From Staphylococcus debuckii (GTDB lineage: Bacteria; Bacillota; Bacilli; Staphylococcales; Staphylococcaceae): a stretch of DNA of 64,000 nucleotides. Positions 16,353 through 29,613 of the stretch are shown here, piece after piece. The notes beneath the pieces are model-generated. The model was not told where the DNA came from and did no database searches. It worked only from the letters and a program-made list of their open reading frames with translations. Each line of letters starts with the position of its first letter. Position 1 is the first letter of the stretch. Where the stretch lies: positions 2,170,001 through 2,234,000 of the forward strand of contig NZ_CP033460.1 of the NCBI RefSeq assembly GCF_003718735.1, read 5' to 3'. The position numbers and the translations under genes were made by a program.

Positions 16353-17159
16353 CTACACTCCTATATTTTTCAGTGCAAATAGAATTGCAGCAATTGGAAT
16401 CAACAATAAGATAAGTACTGTATCTTTCCAATGCCACTTTAATTTACGATAGCTGGTACGTTTGGCTTTCACATCATAGCCTCTGACTTCCATCGCAATT
16501 GCTAAATCCTCAGCGCGTTGAAAGGCTGAAATAAACAATGGAATCAACAATGGAATGAACGCTTTAATTCTTTGTCCTATGGAACCTGAACTGATTTCTG
16601 ATCCTCTTGATTTTTGCGCTAGAATAATTTTATCCAATTCTTCCATTAACGTCGGGATGAAACGCAAAGCAATCGACATCATCATACTTAACTGCTGTAC
16701 AGGCACTTTGATGAAGCGTAATGGTGATAAAATTTTATCAAATGCATCTGTCAGTGCAATAGGACTCGTTGTGAGTGTCATGATAGTAGAAATCATCATA
16801 ATAAACATTAAACGACAACAAATATAAATACCTTCTATTATGCCCCCTGTTTCAATTGTGATAAATTTCCAATGAAACAGAACGGTTCCGCCCTTCGTCA
16901 AGAACAGATGCATTAAAAAGGTAAACACTAAGAAGAAGAGAATCGGTGTTAATCCTTTCAATAGATACAATAATTTGATCTTCGAACAATACATTAAGAT
17001 AAGAACGACTAGTAGCATCCAGCCATACATAGCAAAATTATGACAGAAAAATACTAATACGATATAAAAGAATACAAAGCATAATTTAGCTCTTGGATCT
17101 AAATGATGAATCATAGAATCTAGCGGCAAGTAACGACCAATAATAAATTTATTTTTCAT
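16353..17159 (-). CDS. ecfT: ECF transporter transmembrane subunit EcfT
   Basis: The 268-residue membrane scaffold of the shared energy-coupling module for vitamin and metal uptake. Several hydrophobic helices fill the N-terminal half and the C-terminus. The two short Ala-Arg-Gly type coupling motifs expected for EcfT are seen as QKSRGSEI and MEVRGYDV (around residues 180-235), which grip the ATPases. It overlaps ecfA2 by 11 nt. Substrate-binding S subunits are encoded elsewhere. Confidence 0.93.
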   Translation of the reverse strand: MKNKFIIGRYLPLDSMIHHLDPRAKLCFVFFYIVLVFFCHNFAMYGWMLLVVLILMYCSKIKLLYLLKGLTPILFFLVFTFLMHLFLTKGGTVLFHWKFITIETGGIIEGIYICCRLMFIMMISTIMTLTTSPIALTDAFDKILSPLRFIKVPVQQLSMMMSIALRFIPTLMEELDKIILAQKSRGSEISSGSIGQRIKAFIPLLIPLFISAFQRAEDLAIAMEVRGYDVKAKRTSYRKLKWHWKDTVLILLLIPIAAILFALKNIGV

Positions 17160-18012
17160 GAGCTTGCCACTCCTTGTAAAGCTTTATAAATTCCTTATCT
17201 GATAGTGCTGTTTCAGGCAACTTGATATGATGCTTTTGCTCAAAATCATATTGCAGCTGTACAATATCCGGCAAATCTAAATGATATTCCTTAACGCGCT
17301 GATGATTGCCAAATAGAGCACGCGGTGTCCCTTCAAACACCAGAGTACCTTTCTGCATTACTTTTACATTCTCTGCGTACTGTGCCACGTCGTTCATATC
17401 GTGTGTCACTAGAATTATTGTCTTCCCTTGTTCTTCTTGCAACTGTTTGAATAAAGCCATCACCTGGTCACGACTCTGCGGATCTAAACCTGCTGTCGGT
17501 TCATCTAGAATAATAACGTCTGGATCCATAGCCAAAATAGAAACGATCGCAACCTTCCTCATTTGGCCTCCAGACATTTGAAATGGAGACTTCTCCATGA
17601 TATCGCGTTCAAACCCTAATTGCATCAATAAACGATAAGCGTACTCTTTTACCTTCTCTATATCCATTTTAAAATTTTTCGGACCAAAAAGAACTTCCCT
17701 TTCTACACTATCCTCAAAGAGTTGAGATTCCGGGAATTGAAAGACGATACCGATTTTTTGACGAAATGGACGAATAACTTTGTCTTTCGTCTTAGCAGTT
17801 ATTTTTAAATCATCTAATTCTACTGCTCCGTATGTCGGTTTCAAGAGCCCATTAAATTGCTGGATTAAAGTAGATTTTCCTGAGCCTGTTTGGCCTATAA
17901 TGGCATAATAGCGGCCATTTTCAAAATGTGTATCAATATGATGCAGTGCTTCATATTCAAAGGGCGTTCCTATTTGATATACGTAGCTGACATCATCAAA
18001 CTTTACCTTCAT
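17149..18012 (-). CDS. ecfA2: ECF transporter ATPase EcfA2
   Basis: 287 residues; one of two ATPases driving the ECF vitamin/metal uptake module. Walker [11 protein letters not shown]-loop [11 protein letters not shown], signature [12 protein letters not shown] and Walker [13 protein letters not shown] are all present. I start at ATG 18010-18012, which forms an ATGA overlap with the ecfA1 stop, in preference to GTG 18018. Confidence 0.93.
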   Translation of the reverse strand: MKVKFDDVSYVYQIGTPFEYEALHHIDTHFENGRYYAIIGQTGSGKSTLIQQFNGLLKPTYGAVELDDLKITAKTKDKVIRPFRQKIGIVFQFPESQLFEDSVEREVLFGPKNFKMDIEKVKEYAYRLLMQLGFERDIMEKSPFQMSGGQMRKVAIVSILAMDPDVIILDEPTAGLDPQSRDQVMALFKQLQEEQGKTIILVTHDMNDVAQYAENVKVMQKGTLVFEGTPRALFGNHQRVKEYHLDLPDIVQLQYDFEQKHHIKLPETALSDKEFIKLYKEWQAHEK

Positions 18013-18815
18013 AAGCACCCCACCAACTCATCATAATTTATAAATTCAGATGGATGGCCTAGCATTTGATTGATTCGCATTGGAAATGGTAAATCTAAGC
18101 CAATCTCTGTCAATGATGTCCCTTTCTCAAAAATTTCTTTCGGTGTCCCTTGTTCGTATACCTTACCCCGATTCAATACAATCATATAATCTGAATCAAC
18201 AGTTTCTGTTAAATCATGGGTAATAGAGATAATGGTTACATTTTTATCTTTATTTAAATGACGCACTAAACGCATGAGTGATTGTTTTCCTTCTGGATCA
18301 AGCATAGAAGTAGCTTCATCCAAAATAATAATTTCTGGGCTTAGTACTAATACACCTGCGATGGCCACACGTTGCTTTTGTCCTCCTGACAGTGCTTGTG
18401 GTTCATGATTACGCTGTGCGTACATATCGACTTCTTTAAGAACCTCTGGCACATCTTCATGCATTTTATCATAAGGAACTAAAAAGTTTTCCAAACCAAA
18501 TGCTACATCGTATTGCACAGTTGAGCCGACAAATTGATTGTCAGGATTTTGGAATACAATACCAATATGCTTTCTGATTTCACTTAAATTATCAGGAGTG
18601 ATCTTCTGATTTCTATATAAGATTCGTCCTTCTTGGTATTGCATCATCCCCATCATCAACTTAGCAACTGTTGATTTGCCAGAACCATTATGGCCGACGA
18701 TAGAGGTCCATTTTCCTTCAGGTATCTTGAAAGAAATATTATTTAATGTAAACCACTCATCGCCTTGATATTGGAATGAAACATTATCGAATTCAATTAT
18801 ATGTTCATTAGTCAA
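18009..18815 (-). CDS. ecfA1: ECF transporter ATPase EcfA1
   Basis: 268 residues. Walker [11 protein letters not shown]-loop [10 protein letters not shown], signature [13 protein letters not shown] and Walker [14 protein letters not shown] mark an intact ABC ATPase that pairs with EcfA2. First gene of the ecf operon, divergent in distance only from rplQ, which lies 357 bp upstream on the same strand. Confidence 0.93.
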   Translation of the reverse strand: MTNEHIIEFDNVSFQYQGDEWFTLNNISFKIPEGKWTSIVGHNGSGKSTVAKLMMGMMQYQEGRILYRNQKITPDNLSEIRKHIGIVFQNPDNQFVGSTVQYDVAFGLENFLVPYDKMHEDVPEVLKEVDMYAQRNHEPQALSGGQKQRVAIAGVLVLSPEIIILDEATSMLDPEGKQSLMRLVRHLNKDKNVTIISITHDLTETVDSDYMIVLNRGKVYEQGTPKEIFEKGTSLTEIGLDLPFPMRINQMLGHPSEFINYDELVGCL

Positions 18816-19172
18816 AATGGCTCTGTCCCTCCGTTATAATTTTCACTCTTTTATTGTACATGAATATAAGTTAGGTGTACATGTACAGATATGATTAAAG
18901 CCCCTATACGTATCATACCGTTAGGGGCTTTAAAATAAAAAAGCGCGCACCCCATTCTTTTTTGAGTTCACGCTTTAAATTTATTAAGTTAGATGAATGG
19001 GGTACTCTGAGCTAGACAATATTTGTATGTGGCAAACATTATCGTTGCACTCATTTGCTTTATATAATCAATAAGTCTGTGTGTTTATTTTTAGTACAAT
19101 GATAAGCGCACAATGCTCTCATCGTGTTCTTCTACTTATCATCTTCGCTTAGTTTCAAGTTATAACTTCAAA
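18816..19172. other. 357-bp gap between rplQ and ecfA1
   Basis: No gene seen. Reading in the transcribed (minus) direction it holds a long-range pair ACCCCATTC/GAATGGGGT (18951-19004), then a terminator hairpin (18897-18932), then the presumed ecf promoter area, which contains the palindrome TGTACATGTACA at 18877-18888. Confidence 0.4.
18897..18932 (-). terminator. Terminator at the end of the S10-spc-alpha operon
   Basis: AAAGCCCCTA and TAGGGGCTTT pair around a short loop with A/T-rich flanks on both sides, downstream of rplQ. It can act in either direction. Confidence 0.65.
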
Positions 19173-19541
19173 TTAAACTAATTCGATAATTGCTGATTCA
19201 GCACCGTCTCCACGACGAGGTCCTGCTTTAAGCACGCGAGTGTAACCGCCTTGACGATCAGTGTAACGTGGTGCAATTTCACCGAATAATTTTTGTAATG
19301 CTGTTTGTGTTGTATCGTCTTCGTTTAAGATTTCAACATCACGAACGATTTTAGCTGCTTGACGACGAGAAGCTAAATCTCCTTTTTTACCTAAAGTAAT
19401 CAAGCTATCTACTACGCCGCGTAATTCTTTAGCGCGAGCTTCAGTAGTTTCAATACGCTCATTAACGATAAGTGAAGTAGCTAAGTCACGTAACATAGCT
19501 TTACGTTGATCAGATGTACTACCTAATTTTCTGTAACCCAT
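19173..19541 (-). CDS. rplQ: 50S ribosomal protein L17
   Basis: 122-residue L17, near the exit of the peptide tunnel. Starts with the family motif [25 protein letters not shown] and has [23 protein letters not shown] at the end. Last gene of the alpha part of the ribosomal cluster, 22 nt after rpoA. Confidence 0.98.
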   Translation of the reverse strand: MGYRKLGSTSDQRKAMLRDLATSLIVNERIETTEARAKELRGVVDSLITLGKKGDLASRRQAAKIVRDVEILNEDDTTQTALQKLFGEIAPRYTDRQGGYTRVLKAGPRRGDGAESAIIELV

Positions 19542-19563
19542 GAGTTAACCTCCTTTACCTTTA

Positions 19564-20508
19564 TCAATCTTCTTTTCTTAGACCTAAACCTAAGTCTTCG
19601 AGTTTGTATTTTACTTCTTCTAAAGATTTACGACCTAAATTACGTACTTTCATCATATCTGCTTCAGATTTGTCAGCCAATTCTTGAACAGTGTTGATTC
19701 CTGCACGTTTTAAACAGTTATAAGAACGTACTGATAAGTCTAATTCTTCGATAGACATTTCAAGTACTTTTTCTTTTTGGTCTTCTTCTTTTTCAATCAT
19801 GATTTCAGCGTTTTTCGCTTCATCAGTGAGTCCAACAAAGATGTTCAAGTGCTCAGTTAAAATTTTTGCTGCTAAAGAAACTGATTCTTGTGGAGTGATA
19901 GATCCATCAGTCCATACATCTAATGTTAATTTATCAAAGTCACTGCTTTGACCTACACGAGTATTTTCAACAGTATAGTTGACTCTTTCTACTGGTGAGT
20001 ATAATGAATCAACTGGAATAACACCAATTGGTAAATCACTCGTATTATTTTGTTCAGCTAATGCGTAACCTCTACCCTTATTAGCAACAAGACGGATTTT
20101 CAAATGTCCACCTTTAGATACAGTCGCAATTTTAAGCTCTGGATTTAAAATTTCAACATCACTGTCGTGAGTAATGTCTGCTGCTGTAACTTCGCCTTCA
20201 TCTTTAACATCGATTTCTAACGTTTTATCTTCTTCAGAATAAATTTTAAGAGCAAGTTTCTTAATATTCATAATGATTGTAGATACGTCTTCTACTACGT
20301 TATCAATTGCTGAGAATTCATGAAGTACGCCTTCAATCTCGATGTACTTAACAGCTGCACCTGGCAATGAAGATAGTAGGATACGACGTAAGGAGTTTCC
20401 TAGCGTAGTGCCATAGCCACGTTCTAGTGGTTCAACAACAAACTTACCGAATTTAGCATCTTCACTAATTTCAATTGTCTCAATTCTAGGTTTTTCAATT
20501 TCTATCAT
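19564..20508 (-). CDS. rpoA: DNA-directed RNA polymerase alpha subunit
   Basis: 314 residues. The N-terminal assembly domain ([25 protein letters not shown]) forms the dimer that nucleates polymerase; the C-terminal domain ([19 protein letters not shown] … [13 protein letters not shown]) contacts UP elements and activators. Standard location between rpsK and rplQ. Intact. Confidence 0.98.
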   Translation of the reverse strand: MIEIEKPRIETIEISEDAKFGKFVVEPLERGYGTTLGNSLRRILLSSLPGAAVKYIEIEGVLHEFSAIDNVVEDVSTIIMNIKKLALKIYSEEDKTLEIDVKDEGEVTAADITHDSDVEILNPELKIATVSKGGHLKIRLVANKGRGYALAEQNNTSDLPIGVIPVDSLYSPVERVNYTVENTRVGQSSDFDKLTLDVWTDGSITPQESVSLAAKILTEHLNIFVGLTDEAKNAEIMIEKEEDQKEKVLEMSIEELDLSVRSYNCLKRAGINTVQELADKSEADMMKVRNLGRKSLEEVKYKLEDLGLGLRKED

Positions 20509-20593
20509 TATTTACATATCCTCCTTGGTTACGTCGACTTATAAGATACTGCTTATCTCAGTGATCTGCGGAACATAACATTTAACTATAATA

Positions 20594-20983
20594 TTATACG
20601 CGACGACGTTTTGGCGGACGGCAACCGTTATGAGGTACTGGAGTAACGTCTCTGATAGCTGTTACTTCTAAACCAGCTGATTGCAATGCACGGATAGCTG
20701 ATTCACGACCAGGACCAGGTCCTTTTACTGTTACTTCAACTGTTTTCAAGCCATGTTCCATAGCTGTTTTTGAAGCAGTTTCAGAAGCCATTTGTGCAGC
20801 GAAAGGTGTTGATTTTTTAGAACCTTTAAATCCAAGAGCACCTGCTGATGACCATGATAATGCATTACCGAATTCATCAGTAATTGTTACGATTGTATTG
20901 TTGAAAGTTGAACGGATGTGTGCCACACCATTTTCAACATTCTTTTTCACTCTACGTTTACGAGATACTTGTTTACGTGCCAT
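20594..20983 (-). CDS. rpsK: 30S ribosomal protein S11
   Basis: 129-residue S11 of the platform, near the mRNA exit. Motifs [18 protein letters not shown] and the C-terminal [17 protein letters not shown] are diagnostic. It follows rpsM by 23 nt and is 85 nt before rpoA. Confidence 0.98.
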   Translation of the reverse strand: MARKQVSRKRRVKKNVENGVAHIRSTFNNTIVTITDEFGNALSWSSAGALGFKGSKKSTPFAAQMASETASKTAMEHGLKTVEVTVKGPGPGRESAIRALQSAGLEVTAIRDVTPVPHNGCRPPKRRRV

Positions 20984-21006
20984 TTAAAATTTTCCTCCTT
21001 TACCTA

Positions 21007-21372
21007 TTATTTTTTCTTGTTAGCTACAGTTTTAACTGGGCCTTTACGCGTACGAGCGTTGTTTTTAGTTTTTTGACCACGAACTGGTAAGCCACGACGG
21101 TGACGGATACCACGGTATGATGAAATTTCCATCAAACGTTTAATGTTTAAGTTTTGTTCACGACGTAAGTCACCTTCAACTTTGTATGCGTCAACTGTTT
21201 CACGGATACGACCTAATTCGTCGTCTGTTAAATCTTTAACGCGAGTGTCAGGAGAAACGTTAGCTTCTTCTACAATTTTAGCAGCAGTTGATTTACCTAC
21301 ACCGTAGATATAAGTTAATGAAATTACAACGCGTTTTTCGCGTGGAATATCGATTCCTGCAATACGTGCCAT
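21007..21372 (-). CDS. rpsM: 30S ribosomal protein S13
   Basis: 121-residue S13, which forms head-to-50S bridges. The start [24 protein letters not shown] and the [10 protein letters not shown] motif are typical, with a basic tail ending VKTVANKKK. Confidence 0.98.
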   Translation of the reverse strand: MARIAGIDIPREKRVVISLTYIYGVGKSTAAKIVEEANVSPDTRVKDLTDDELGRIRETVDAYKVEGDLRREQNLNIKRLMEISSYRGIRHRRGLPVRGQKTKNNARTRKGPVKTVANKKK

Positions 21373-21394
21373 ATTATTTTACACCTCTCTTTTA

Positions 21395-21520
<126 letters not shown>

Positions 21521-21541
21521 CTATAATAATGGAGTGACGAA

Positions 21542-21760
21542 TTATTTATAACGATAAGTGATTCTTCCACGAGTTAAGTCGTATGGAGACATTTCTACAG
21601 TTACTTTGTCGCCAGGTAGAATACGAATATAATTCATTCTGATTTTACCACTAACGTGTGCTAAAATCTCATGACCATTTTCTAATTCTACTTTAAACAT
21701 TGCATTTGGTAAAGTATCTAGTACTGTACCTTCTAATTCAATTACATCTTGTTTTGCCAT
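21542..21760 (-). CDS. infA: Translation initiation factor IF-1
   Basis: 72 residues forming a single OB fold ([35 protein letters not shown]…). IF-1 occupies the A site during initiation. 33 nt before rpmJ. No map gene lies between adk and infA, as usual in staphylococci. Confidence 0.97.
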
Positions 21761-21949
21761 TAGAACAATTCCCCCTTTTGCATTATTAGTTAATGTCTAT
21801 TGGAAAATGTTAGACATACTGCCGTTGTCATAAGTGTTGAACAAAATTTTGGGAATCATTATCGTCATTTTGTCACTCTTAATACGTGAATACTAAACGA
21901 CTAACAATTTGCGACTACCTTCATTCAACAAACAAGCAGCAATGTTGAA

Positions 21950-22609
<660 letters not shown>

Positions 22610-22616
22610 CTACAGT

Positions 22617-23909
22617 TTATCTACCACCAAAGCCTTTATATTCTTTTTGATTAACTTGAGCTTCTAGACTTTTCATTGTTTCGATTGCAACACCGATAAC
22701 GATCAATAAGCTAGTACCGCCGACTTGGATTGACTGCGGCAGGTTCATAAATTTAGTAGCAAGTATCGGCAAGATTGCAATAACTGCTAAGAAGATAGAA
22801 CCTACAAAAGTTAAACGATATAAAACTCTAGTAATATACTTTTTAGTTTGTTCACCAGGTCTGATACCTGGAACGTAACTGCCTTGTTTCTTAAGATTGT
22901 CAGCCATTTTTTCAGGATTAACTTGAACAAATGCATAGAAGTAAGTGAATGCAATGATCAAGATAATATAAATTACCATTCCAATATTACTTGATGGATT
23001 GGCTGTATTGGCAATTTGCTGTGCCCAGTCTGCTTTAGGGAAGAACATCGTTAATGTTCTTGGAAGCAAGAAGAATGCCATCGCAAAGATAACCGGGATA
23101 ACCCCTGCTGAGTTAACTTTTAACGGCAAGTAAGTTGCATTAGAACCTAAACGCTGAGCTGATTGTTTCTTGGCATATTGAATAGGTATTTTACGTACAG
23201 CTTGAAGCACGTATACAGCACCCATTGTTAATAAAATCAAGCCTAATGCTAAACCAGCTACTTGCAGCCATGCCATCGTAGTATCACTTTGCCCGACAAA
23301 GGCTTGTTGATAAAACTGGATAAGCGAAGACGGCAACGTAGATAAAATACCAGCAAAGATAATGATTGAAATACCATTACCAACACCGTATTGAGTGATT
23401 TGTTCACCTAACCATAGTAAGAAAGCAGTTCCTGTTGTTAATACAATTGCGATTAACAAATAACTCATTGGAGAAGGGTCAACAATCAATGCCCCTTTCA
23501 AATAGTTATTAAATTGGAACGCCATTCCTATTGATTGAATGAAGGCTAAGATAATTGCAAAATAACGAGTAACGTTATTCAATTTCTTACGTCCGACATC
23601 ACCCTGTTTAGCCCATTCCGTAAATTTAGGAACAATATCCATTTGCAATAACTGCATTACGATTGAAGCAGTGATATAGGGCATAATCCCCATAGCAAAT
23701 ATGGAAAAGTTCTTCAAGGCTCCGCCACCAAATGTATTTAATAAATCAGTGACACCTTGAGAACCTTGGTTATTATCAAATGCAGCTGGATTGACTCCAG
23801 GTGCAGGTATATAAGTACCTATTTTAAAAATAACTAGCATTGCGAGCGTAAAAAAGATCTTGTTCCGTACTTCTTTAGTTTTAAAGAAGTTAACGAATGT
23901 TTCAAACAT
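22617..23909 (-). CDS. secY: Protein translocase subunit SecY
   Basis: 430 residues with ten predicted membrane helices, the central channel of the Sec pathway. Motifs include the plug region after helix 1, [21 protein letters not shown], the [19 protein letters not shown] helix and the cytoplasmic loop [13 protein letters not shown]. It abuts rplO (1-nt overlap). Confidence 0.98.
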   Translation of the reverse strand: MFETFVNFFKTKEVRNKIFFTLAMLVIFKIGTYIPAPGVNPAAFDNNQGSQGVTDLLNTFGGGALKNFSIFAMGIMPYITASIVMQLLQMDIVPKFTEWAKQGDVGRKKLNNVTRYFAIILAFIQSIGMAFQFNNYLKGALIVDPSPMSYLLIAIVLTTGTAFLLWLGEQITQYGVGNGISIIIFAGILSTLPSSLIQFYQQAFVGQSDTTMAWLQVAGLALGLILLTMGAVYVLQAVRKIPIQYAKKQSAQRLGSNATYLPLKVNSAGVIPVIFAMAFFLLPRTLTMFFPKADWAQQIANTANPSSNIGMVIYIILIIAFTYFYAFVQVNPEKMADNLKKQGSYVPGIRPGEQTKKYITRVLYRLTFVGSIFLAVIAILPILATKFMNLPQSIQVGGTSLLIVIGVAIETMKSLEAQVNQKEYKGFGGR

Positions 23910-24349
23910 TAGATCACCTCGTGTGCTCCACCTTTAGCATCAATTGCTTCAGCTGCAGATGCAGAGAATTTATGCGCTTTTACTGTTAATTTTTTCTCTA
24001 GAGAACCATTACCTAATACTTTGATACCCGCTTTAGCGTTTTTAACCACACCAGTTTCGATTAAAAGCTCATGAGTAACTTCTGTACCTTCTTCGAATCT
24101 GTTAAGTTGTTCTAAGTTAACAACTGCAAATTCTTTACGGTTAATGTTTGTAAATCCACGTTTTGGTAAACGACGGAATAAAGGTAATTGTCCACCTTCG
24201 AATCCTGGTCTTACTTTACCGCCTGAACGTGCTTTTTGACCTTTTTGACCACGTCCACTTGTTTTACCATTACCTGTAGCAGCACCACGACCTACGCGGT
24301 TGCGTACTTTACGTGATCCTTCTGCTGGATGTAATTCATGTAATTTCAT
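23909..24349 (-). CDS. rplO: 50S ribosomal protein L15
   Basis: 146 residues from the ATG at 24347-24349 ([14 protein letters not shown]), which has GGAGG before it; a longer reading to 24397 would overlap rpmD and is not conserved. Gly/Arg-rich N-terminus ([22 protein letters not shown]) is typical of L15. Confidence 0.97.
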   Translation of the reverse strand: MKLHELHPAEGSRKVRNRVGRGAATGNGKTSGRGQKGQKARSGGKVRPGFEGGQLPLFRRLPKRGFTNINRKEFAVVNLEQLNRFEEGTEVTHELLIETGVVKNAKAGIKVLGNGSLEKKLTVKAHKFSASAAEAIDAKGGAHEVI

Positions 24350-24374
24350 TTCGGCACCTCCTTGATTATATTTC

Positions 24375-24563
24375 TTATTTAGCGTCTGTTTCTTCAACTT
24401 TAACTAAGTGACTTACTTTTGCAATTTGTCCACGATTAGCGTCGTTATCTTCAAGTACTACTGAAGAGTTAGTTTTTTTCAAACCTAAAGCTTCTACAGT
24501 TTTACGTTGAGTTTCAGGACGTCCAATCACACTGCGAGTGAGGGTAACTTGTAATTTAGCCAT
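24375..24563 (-). CDS. rpmD: 50S ribosomal protein L30
   Basis: 62 residues, a few longer than usual at the C-terminus. Motifs [22 protein letters not shown] and HLVKVEE fit L30. 16 nt after rpsE. Confidence 0.96.
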   Translation of the reverse strand: MAKLQVTLTRSVIGRPETQRKTVEALGLKKTNSSVVLEDNDANRGQIAKVSHLVKVEETDAK

Positions 24564-24579
24564 TATTCATTTTCCCTCC

Positions 24580-25080
24580 TTAATTGTACAATTCTTCTAC
24601 TGATTTGCCACGTAATTTCGCAACTTCTTCAGCATTTTTAAGATTTTCTAAACCATTAAGAGTCGCACGTACCATGTTGATTGGAGTGTTTGAACCTAAT
24701 GATTTACTTAAGATATCAGTGATACCTGCTAATTCTAATACGGCACGAACTGGACCACCGGCAATAACACCAGTACCAGGTGCTGCTGGTTTCAATAATA
24801 CACTTCCTGAACCGAAACGGCCAGTGATAGTATGTGGAGTAGTACCTTCTACACGGTTTACTGTTACTAATTCTTTTTTAGCAGCTTCTACTGCTTTTTT
24901 AATTGCTTCAGGAACCTCTTGTGCTTTACCAGTACCGAATCCGACACGTCCTTTTTTATCACCTACAACTACTAATGCAGTGAAACGGAAACGACGTCCA
25001 CCTTTTACAACTTTCGCAACACGGTTGATCGTTACAACGCGTTCTTCAAATTCTTTAGCTTCTTCATCTCTACGAGCCAT
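24580..25080 (-). CDS. rpsE: 30S ribosomal protein S5
   Basis: 166 residues. The N-terminal dsRNA-binding fold ([36 protein letters not shown]) and the C-terminal half with [19 protein letters not shown] are standard. S5 helps decoding accuracy. Confidence 0.98.
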   Translation of the reverse strand: MARRDEEAKEFEERVVTINRVAKVVKGGRRFRFTALVVVGDKKGRVGFGTGKAQEVPEAIKKAVEAAKKELVTVNRVEGTTPHTITGRFGSGSVLLKPAAPGTGVIAGGPVRAVLELAGITDILSKSLGSNTPINMVRATLNGLENLKNAEEVAKLRGKSVEELYN

Positions 25081-25101
25081 CTATTGTCCCTCCTTTTATG
25101 A

Positions 25102-25464
25102 TTAAAATTGTAATCCATTTTCACGTGCTGCATCTGCTAATGCTTTAACACGTCCATGGTATAAGTAACCTCCGCGGTCGAAGACGATTTCAGTGATACC
25201 TTTATCAGCTGCTTTTTTCGCAATTGCTTCTCCGACTTTAGAAGATAATTCAACTTTTGAACCAGTTTCATTTTCGAAATCTTTATCTTGAGTTGATGCT
25301 TGAACTAAAGTTACGCCTTTAGTGTCATCGATGATTTGAGCATAGATGTGTTTGTTTGAACGATATACGTTTAAACGTGGTTTTTGAGTTGTACCAGTTA
25401 AGTTAGAACGTACACGTGCATGTCTTTTTAAGCGTACTTTATTTTTATCAATTTTGCTGATCAT
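25102..25464 (-). CDS. rplR: 50S ribosomal protein L18
   Basis: 120 residues; binds 5S rRNA with L5. Signature [18 protein letters not shown] and the end [26 protein letters not shown]. Confidence 0.98.
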   Translation of the reverse strand: MISKIDKNKVRLKRHARVRSNLTGTTQKPRLNVYRSNKHIYAQIIDDTKGVTLVQASTQDKDFENETGSKVELSSKVGEAIAKKAADKGITEIVFDRGGYLYHGRVKALADAARENGLQF

Positions 25465-25495
25465 GCTTTATTCTCCTTTCTTAGAGAGTTATTTA

Positions 25496-26032
25496 TTATT
25501 TACCAGTTTTACCTTCTTTACGACGAACATATTCGCCTTGGTAACGGATACCTTTACCTTTATAAGGTTCTGGAGGTCTTACGGCACGAATGTTAGAAGC
25601 AGTAGCTCCAACTAATTCTTTAGAAATACCTTCAACCTTAACTGTTGTATTCTTTTCAACTGTGAAAGTGATTCCATCTTCAGGTTTGAATTCAACTGGG
25701 TGAGAGTAACCTACGTTAAGTACTAAGTTACTACCTTGCATTTGCGCACGGTAACCTACACCGATTAATTCTAAAGTTTTTTCGAAACCTTGAGAAACAC
25801 CTTGTACCATATTGTTGATCAACGCACGAGTTGTTCCGTGAACTGTTCTATCTTTTTGAGAATCAGATGGACGTACAACTTCTAATGTGTTGTCTTCTAA
25901 TTTATATGACATGCTGTCGTCAAAAGTTCTTGTTAATTCACCTTTAGGACCTTTGACAGTGATAACGTTTCCTTTGATGTCTACTGTTACATCACTAGGA
26001 ATTTCAATAATTTTCTTACCTACACGGCTCAT
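25496..26032 (-). CDS. rplF: 50S ribosomal protein L6
   Basis: 178 residues with two repeated L6 folds. The C-terminal [27 protein letters not shown] is the conserved rRNA contact near the factor-binding site. Confidence 0.98.
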   Translation of the reverse strand: MSRVGKKIIEIPSDVTVDIKGNVITVKGPKGELTRTFDDSMSYKLEDNTLEVVRPSDSQKDRTVHGTTRALINNMVQGVSQGFEKTLELIGVGYRAQMQGSNLVLNVGYSHPVEFKPEDGITFTVEKNTTVKVEGISKELVGATASNIRAVRPPEPYKGKGIRYQGEYVRRKEGKTGK

Positions 26033-26057
26033 TTACGGGCACCTCCTTAATTATTTA

Positions 26058-26456
26058 TTACCAAACGTATGCTAGTACTTCTCCGCCTATATTACGTTTT
26101 CTTGCTTCTCTGTCAGTGATAATACCTTCAGAAGTAGAAACTAATGCGATACCTAAACCATTTAATACTTTAGGTACTTCGTCTGCTTTAGCATAAACAC
26201 GTAAACCTGGTTTAGAAATACGTTTTAAGCCTGTGATAACACGTTCGTTGTTTTGACCGTATTTAAGGAACAAACGTAAAACACCTTGTTTATCGTCTTC
26301 TACGAATTCAACGTTTTTAATGAAACCTTCACTTTTTAAGATTTCAGCAATTTGTTTTTTGATATTTGATGCAGGCAACTCGATTTTTTCATGACGCACC
26401 ATGTTTGCGTTTCTTACACGAGTTAGCATATCTGCGATTGGATCTGACATTGTCAT
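26058..26456 (-). CDS. rpsH: 30S ribosomal protein S8
   Basis: 132 residues. Start [19 protein letters not shown] and the C-terminal [26 protein letters not shown] are diagnostic. S8 binds 16S rRNA and, in many bacteria, represses the spc mRNA. Confidence 0.98.
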   Translation of the reverse strand: MTMSDPIADMLTRVRNANMVRHEKIELPASNIKKQIAEILKSEGFIKNVEFVEDDKQGVLRLFLKYGQNNERVITGLKRISKPGLRVYAKADEVPKVLNGLGIALVSTSEGIITDREARKRNIGGEVLAYVW

Positions 26457-26488
26457 AGATTGTTGCCTCCTTTCAAGACTCTCTTTAA

Positions 26489-26674
26489 TTACCAGCTAGC
26501 TTTACGTACGCCAGGGATTTGGCCTTTGTAAGCTAATTCACGGAAACAGATACGGCATAATTTAAATTTGCGGTATACAGAATGTGGACGACCACAACGT
26601 TCACAACGCGTATATTCGCGAACTGGGAATTTTTGTTTTTTAGATTGTTTTACAACCATTGATTTTTTAGCCAC
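26489..26674 (-). CDS. rpsN: 30S ribosomal protein S14, zinc-binding type Z
   Basis: 61 residues with a C-x2-C-x12-C-x2-C finger (CERC … CRIC), i.e. the short zinc-dependent S14. Staphylococci often have a second zinc-free copy elsewhere; not in this window. Confidence 0.97.
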   Translation of the reverse strand: MAKKSMVVKQSKKQKFPVREYTRCERCGRPHSVYRKFKLCRICFRELAYKGQIPGVRKASW

Positions 26675-26699
26675 TTAATTAGCCTCCTTTATTTAGAGC

Positions 26700-27239
26700 T
26701 TATTTTTGAAATGGCATACCGAATTGTTTTAACAATTCACGACCTTCTTCATCTGTGTTCGCAGTCGTAACGATAACGATATCCATTCCTCTTACTTTAC
26801 TTACTTTATCATAGTCGATTTCTGGGAAAATTAATTGTTCTTTAATACCTAATGTGTAGTTACCGCGACCATCAAATGCTTTTTTAGAAACACCGTGGAA
26901 GTCACGTACACGTGGTAATGATACTGCGATTAATTTGTCTAGGAATTCATACATTCTATCGCCACGAAGTGTTACTTTCGCACCGATTGGCATACCTTCA
27001 CGTAGACGGAATGTCGCAACTGATTTTTTAGCTTTTGTGATTAATGGTTTTTGACCAGTAATTAATTGTAACTCTTCTACAGCATTATCTAAAACTTTAG
27101 AGTTTTGAACTGCGTCACCTACACCCATATTCACAACGATTTTATCGATTTTTGGTACTTCCATTACTGAACTGTAATTGAATTCTTTCATCAAGTTCTC
27201 AGTAACTTCAGAGTTGAATTTTTCTTTTAAACGGCTCAA
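26700..27239 (-). CDS. rplE: 50S ribosomal protein L5
   Basis: 179 residues from TTG at 27237-27239 (reading [11 protein letters not shown]), with AGGAGG 6 nt upstream. A longer in-frame reading to 27257 would start inside the ribosome site, so TTG fits both spacing and family length. L5 binds 5S rRNA; core motif [25 protein letters not shown]. Confidence 0.96.
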   Translation of the reverse strand: MSRLKEKFNSEVTENLMKEFNYSSVMEVPKIDKIVVNMGVGDAVQNSKVLDNAVEELQLITGQKPLITKAKKSVATFRLREGMPIGAKVTLRGDRMYEFLDKLIAVSLPRVRDFHGVSKKAFDGRGNYTLGIKEQLIFPEIDYDKVSKVRGMDIVIVTTANTDEEGRELLKQFGMPFQK

Positions 27240-27264
27240 AGTGGATCCTCCTTTCAACTAGTTA

Positions 27265-27582
27265 TTAATTATTAGATTTGATTTCTTCGCCTGATTTTTT
27301 AGCGATACGAACTTTTTTACCATCTACTACTTTATAGCCAACACGTGTTGGTTCATTAGTTTTAGGGTCTAATAATTGTACGTTAGAAACATGAATTGGT
27401 GCTTCTGTTTCTAAGATTCCACCTTCTGGATTGAATTGAGTCGGTTTTTGGTGCTTTTTAATGATGTTTACACCTTCCACAACGACACGGTCTTTTTTAG
27501 GTTCTGTAGCTTGAACTACACCTGTTTTACCTTTATCTTTACCTGAGATAACGATTACGTTGTCACCTTTTTTGATATGCAT
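27265..27582 (-). CDS. rplX: 50S ribosomal protein L24
   Basis: 105 residues with the KOW motif ([18 protein letters not shown]). An assembly initiator near the tunnel exit. Confidence 0.98.
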   Translation of the reverse strand: MHIKKGDNVIVISGKDKGKTGVVQATEPKKDRVVVEGVNIIKKHQKPTQFNPEGGILETEAPIHVSNVQLLDPKTNEPTRVGYKVVDGKKVRIAKKSGEEIKSNN

Positions 27583-27614
27583 GTGGGCACCTCCTTAGAT
27601 TTAATTAGTATTGA

Positions 27615-27986
<372 letters not shown>

Positions 27987-28012
27987 TTAAACCTCCCTTA
28001 TCTTTCGATTGA

Positions 28013-28276
28013 TTAAATAATTACTGATTCTTCAACAATTTCTACTAAACGAAAACGTTTTGTTGCTGATAAAGGACGAGTTTCTTGAATTTTAACGATG
28101 TCTCCTAATTTAGCTGAATTGTTTTCATCATGAGTTTTATATTTTTTAGAATATTTTACTCGTTTACCGTATAATTTATGAGTTTTGTAAGTTTCTACTA
28201 GTACAGTAATAGTTTTGTCCATTTTGTCTGAAACGACTCTGCCTACGTATACTTTACGATCATTTCTTTCACTCAC
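28013..28276 (-). CDS. rpsQ: 30S ribosomal protein S17
   Basis: 87 residues, OB fold: [21 protein letters not shown] and [20 protein letters not shown]. Confidence 0.98.
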   Translation of the reverse strand: MSERNDRKVYVGRVVSDKMDKTITVLVETYKTHKLYGKRVKYSKKYKTHDENNSAKLGDIVKIQETRPLSATKRFRLVEIVEESVII

Positions 28277-28300
28277 TTTTGTAACCTCCTCTTTCAGTTA

Positions 28301-28510
28301 TTATTGATTAGCCTTGTTTTGTTCAATTTCTCTTTCACGAGCAACAGTTTTTAGACGTGCAATCGTTTTTCTAACTGTACGAATACGTGCAGTTTCCTCT
28401 AATTGTCCTGTAGCTAATTGAAAGCGTAGGTTAAAAAGTTCTTCTTTTGAAGATTTGATTTGTTCTTCGATTTCTGAAGTGGTTAAGTCTCTAATTTCCT
28501 TAGCTTTCAT
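28301..28510 (-). CDS. rpmC: 50S ribosomal protein L29
   Basis: 69 residues from ATG 28508-28510 ([17 protein letters not shown]); the upstream reading to 28534 adds eight residues that lie within rplP. It overlaps rplP by 11 nt. Two-helix protein at the tunnel exit. Confidence 0.96.
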   Translation of the reverse strand: MKAKEIRDLTTSEIEEQIKSSKEELFNLRFQLATGQLEETARIRTVRKTIARLKTVAREREIEQNKANQ

Positions 28511-28934
28511 TTGATTCACCACCCAATTCTTCACGTTTTACAAACTTAGTTTTTACTGGAAGTTTGTGACTTGCTAAACGTAATGCTTCACGAGCAACTT
28601 CTTCTGGCACGCCTGCAACTTCAAATAAGATTCTACCTGGTTTAACTACTGCGATCCAGCCTTCAACTGCACCTTTACCAGCACCCATACGTACTTCTAA
28701 AGGTTTTTTAGTGTAAGGTGTGTGAGGGAAGATTTTGATCCAAACTTTCCCGCCACGTTTCATATAACGAGTCATCGCAATACGAGCAGATTCGATTTGA
28801 CGAGATGTGATCCAAGAAGTTGTAATTGCTTGTAATCCATACTCACCGAATGTTACGAAGTTACCGCCTTTAGAACGTCCTGTAGTTTTTGGACGATGTT
28901 GACGACGATATTTAACACGTTTTGGTAGTAACAT
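28500..28934 (-). CDS. rplP: 50S ribosomal protein L16
   Basis: 144 residues. [14 protein letters not shown] at the start and the [21 protein letters not shown] loop that supports A- and P-site tRNAs. Confidence 0.98.
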   Translation of the reverse strand: MLLPKRVKYRRQHRPKTTGRSKGGNFVTFGEYGLQAITTSWITSRQIESARIAMTRYMKRGGKVWIKIFPHTPYTKKPLEVRMGAGKGAVEGWIAVVKPGRILFEVAGVPEEVAREALRLASHKLPVKTKFVKREELGGESNES

Positions 28935-28936
28935 TA

Positions 28937-29590
28937 TTATTTTCCTCCTTCACTATTATTCTTAGTAGGAAGAACTTCTCCACGATAGATCCATACTTTA
29001 ACACCTAGTTTACCGTATGTTGTATCAGCTTCTGCATGTGCATAATCAATGTCAGCACGCAATGTGTGAAGTGGAACAGTTCCTTCTGAATATCTTTCAG
29101 CACGAGCGATATCAGCTCCGCCTAAACGACCTGAAACTTGAGTTTTAACACCTAAAGCTCCTAATTTCATAGCTCTTGAAATAGCTTGTTTTTGTACACG
29201 ACGGAATGAAGCACGGTTTTCTAATTGACGTGCGATATTCTCAGCAACTAAACGCGCATCTAAATCAACTTTTTTGATTTCGATTACGTTAATGTGTACA
29301 CGTTTGCTTGTTAATTTATTTAATTTGTTACGAAGTTTTTCAATTTCTGAACCGCCTTTACCAATTACCATACCTGGTTTACCAGTGTGGATTGCAATGT
29401 TAATACGGTTTGCAGCACGTTCGATTTCTACGTGAGAAACTGATGCTTCTTTTAATTCGTTATCAATGAACTTACGGATTCTTAAATCTTCGTGTAATAA
29501 TGTAGAGAAATCTTTCTCAGCATACCATTTTGCATCCCAATCACGGATGATACCAACACGAAGTCCGATTGGATTAATTTTTTGACCCAC
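28937..29590 (-). CDS. rpsC: 30S ribosomal protein S3
   Basis: 217 residues with a KH domain ([18 protein letters not shown]) and the C-terminal [17 protein letters not shown]. Part of the mRNA entry site. Confidence 0.98.
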   Translation of the reverse strand: MGQKINPIGLRVGIIRDWDAKWYAEKDFSTLLHEDLRIRKFIDNELKEASVSHVEIERAANRINIAIHTGKPGMVIGKGGSEIEKLRNKLNKLTSKRVHINVIEIKKVDLDARLVAENIARQLENRASFRRVQKQAISRAMKLGALGVKTQVSGRLGGADIARAERYSEGTVPLHTLRADIDYAHAEADTTYGKLGVKVWIYRGEVLPTKNNSEGGK

Positions 29591-29613
29591 AGTATTCCCT
29601 CCTTAGAAAGTTA

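Noticed and set aside
24584..25105. 173-codon open frame antisense to rpsE
   Set aside because: rpsE is certain; the long opposite frame follows from its codon usage and the predicted protein has no family features.
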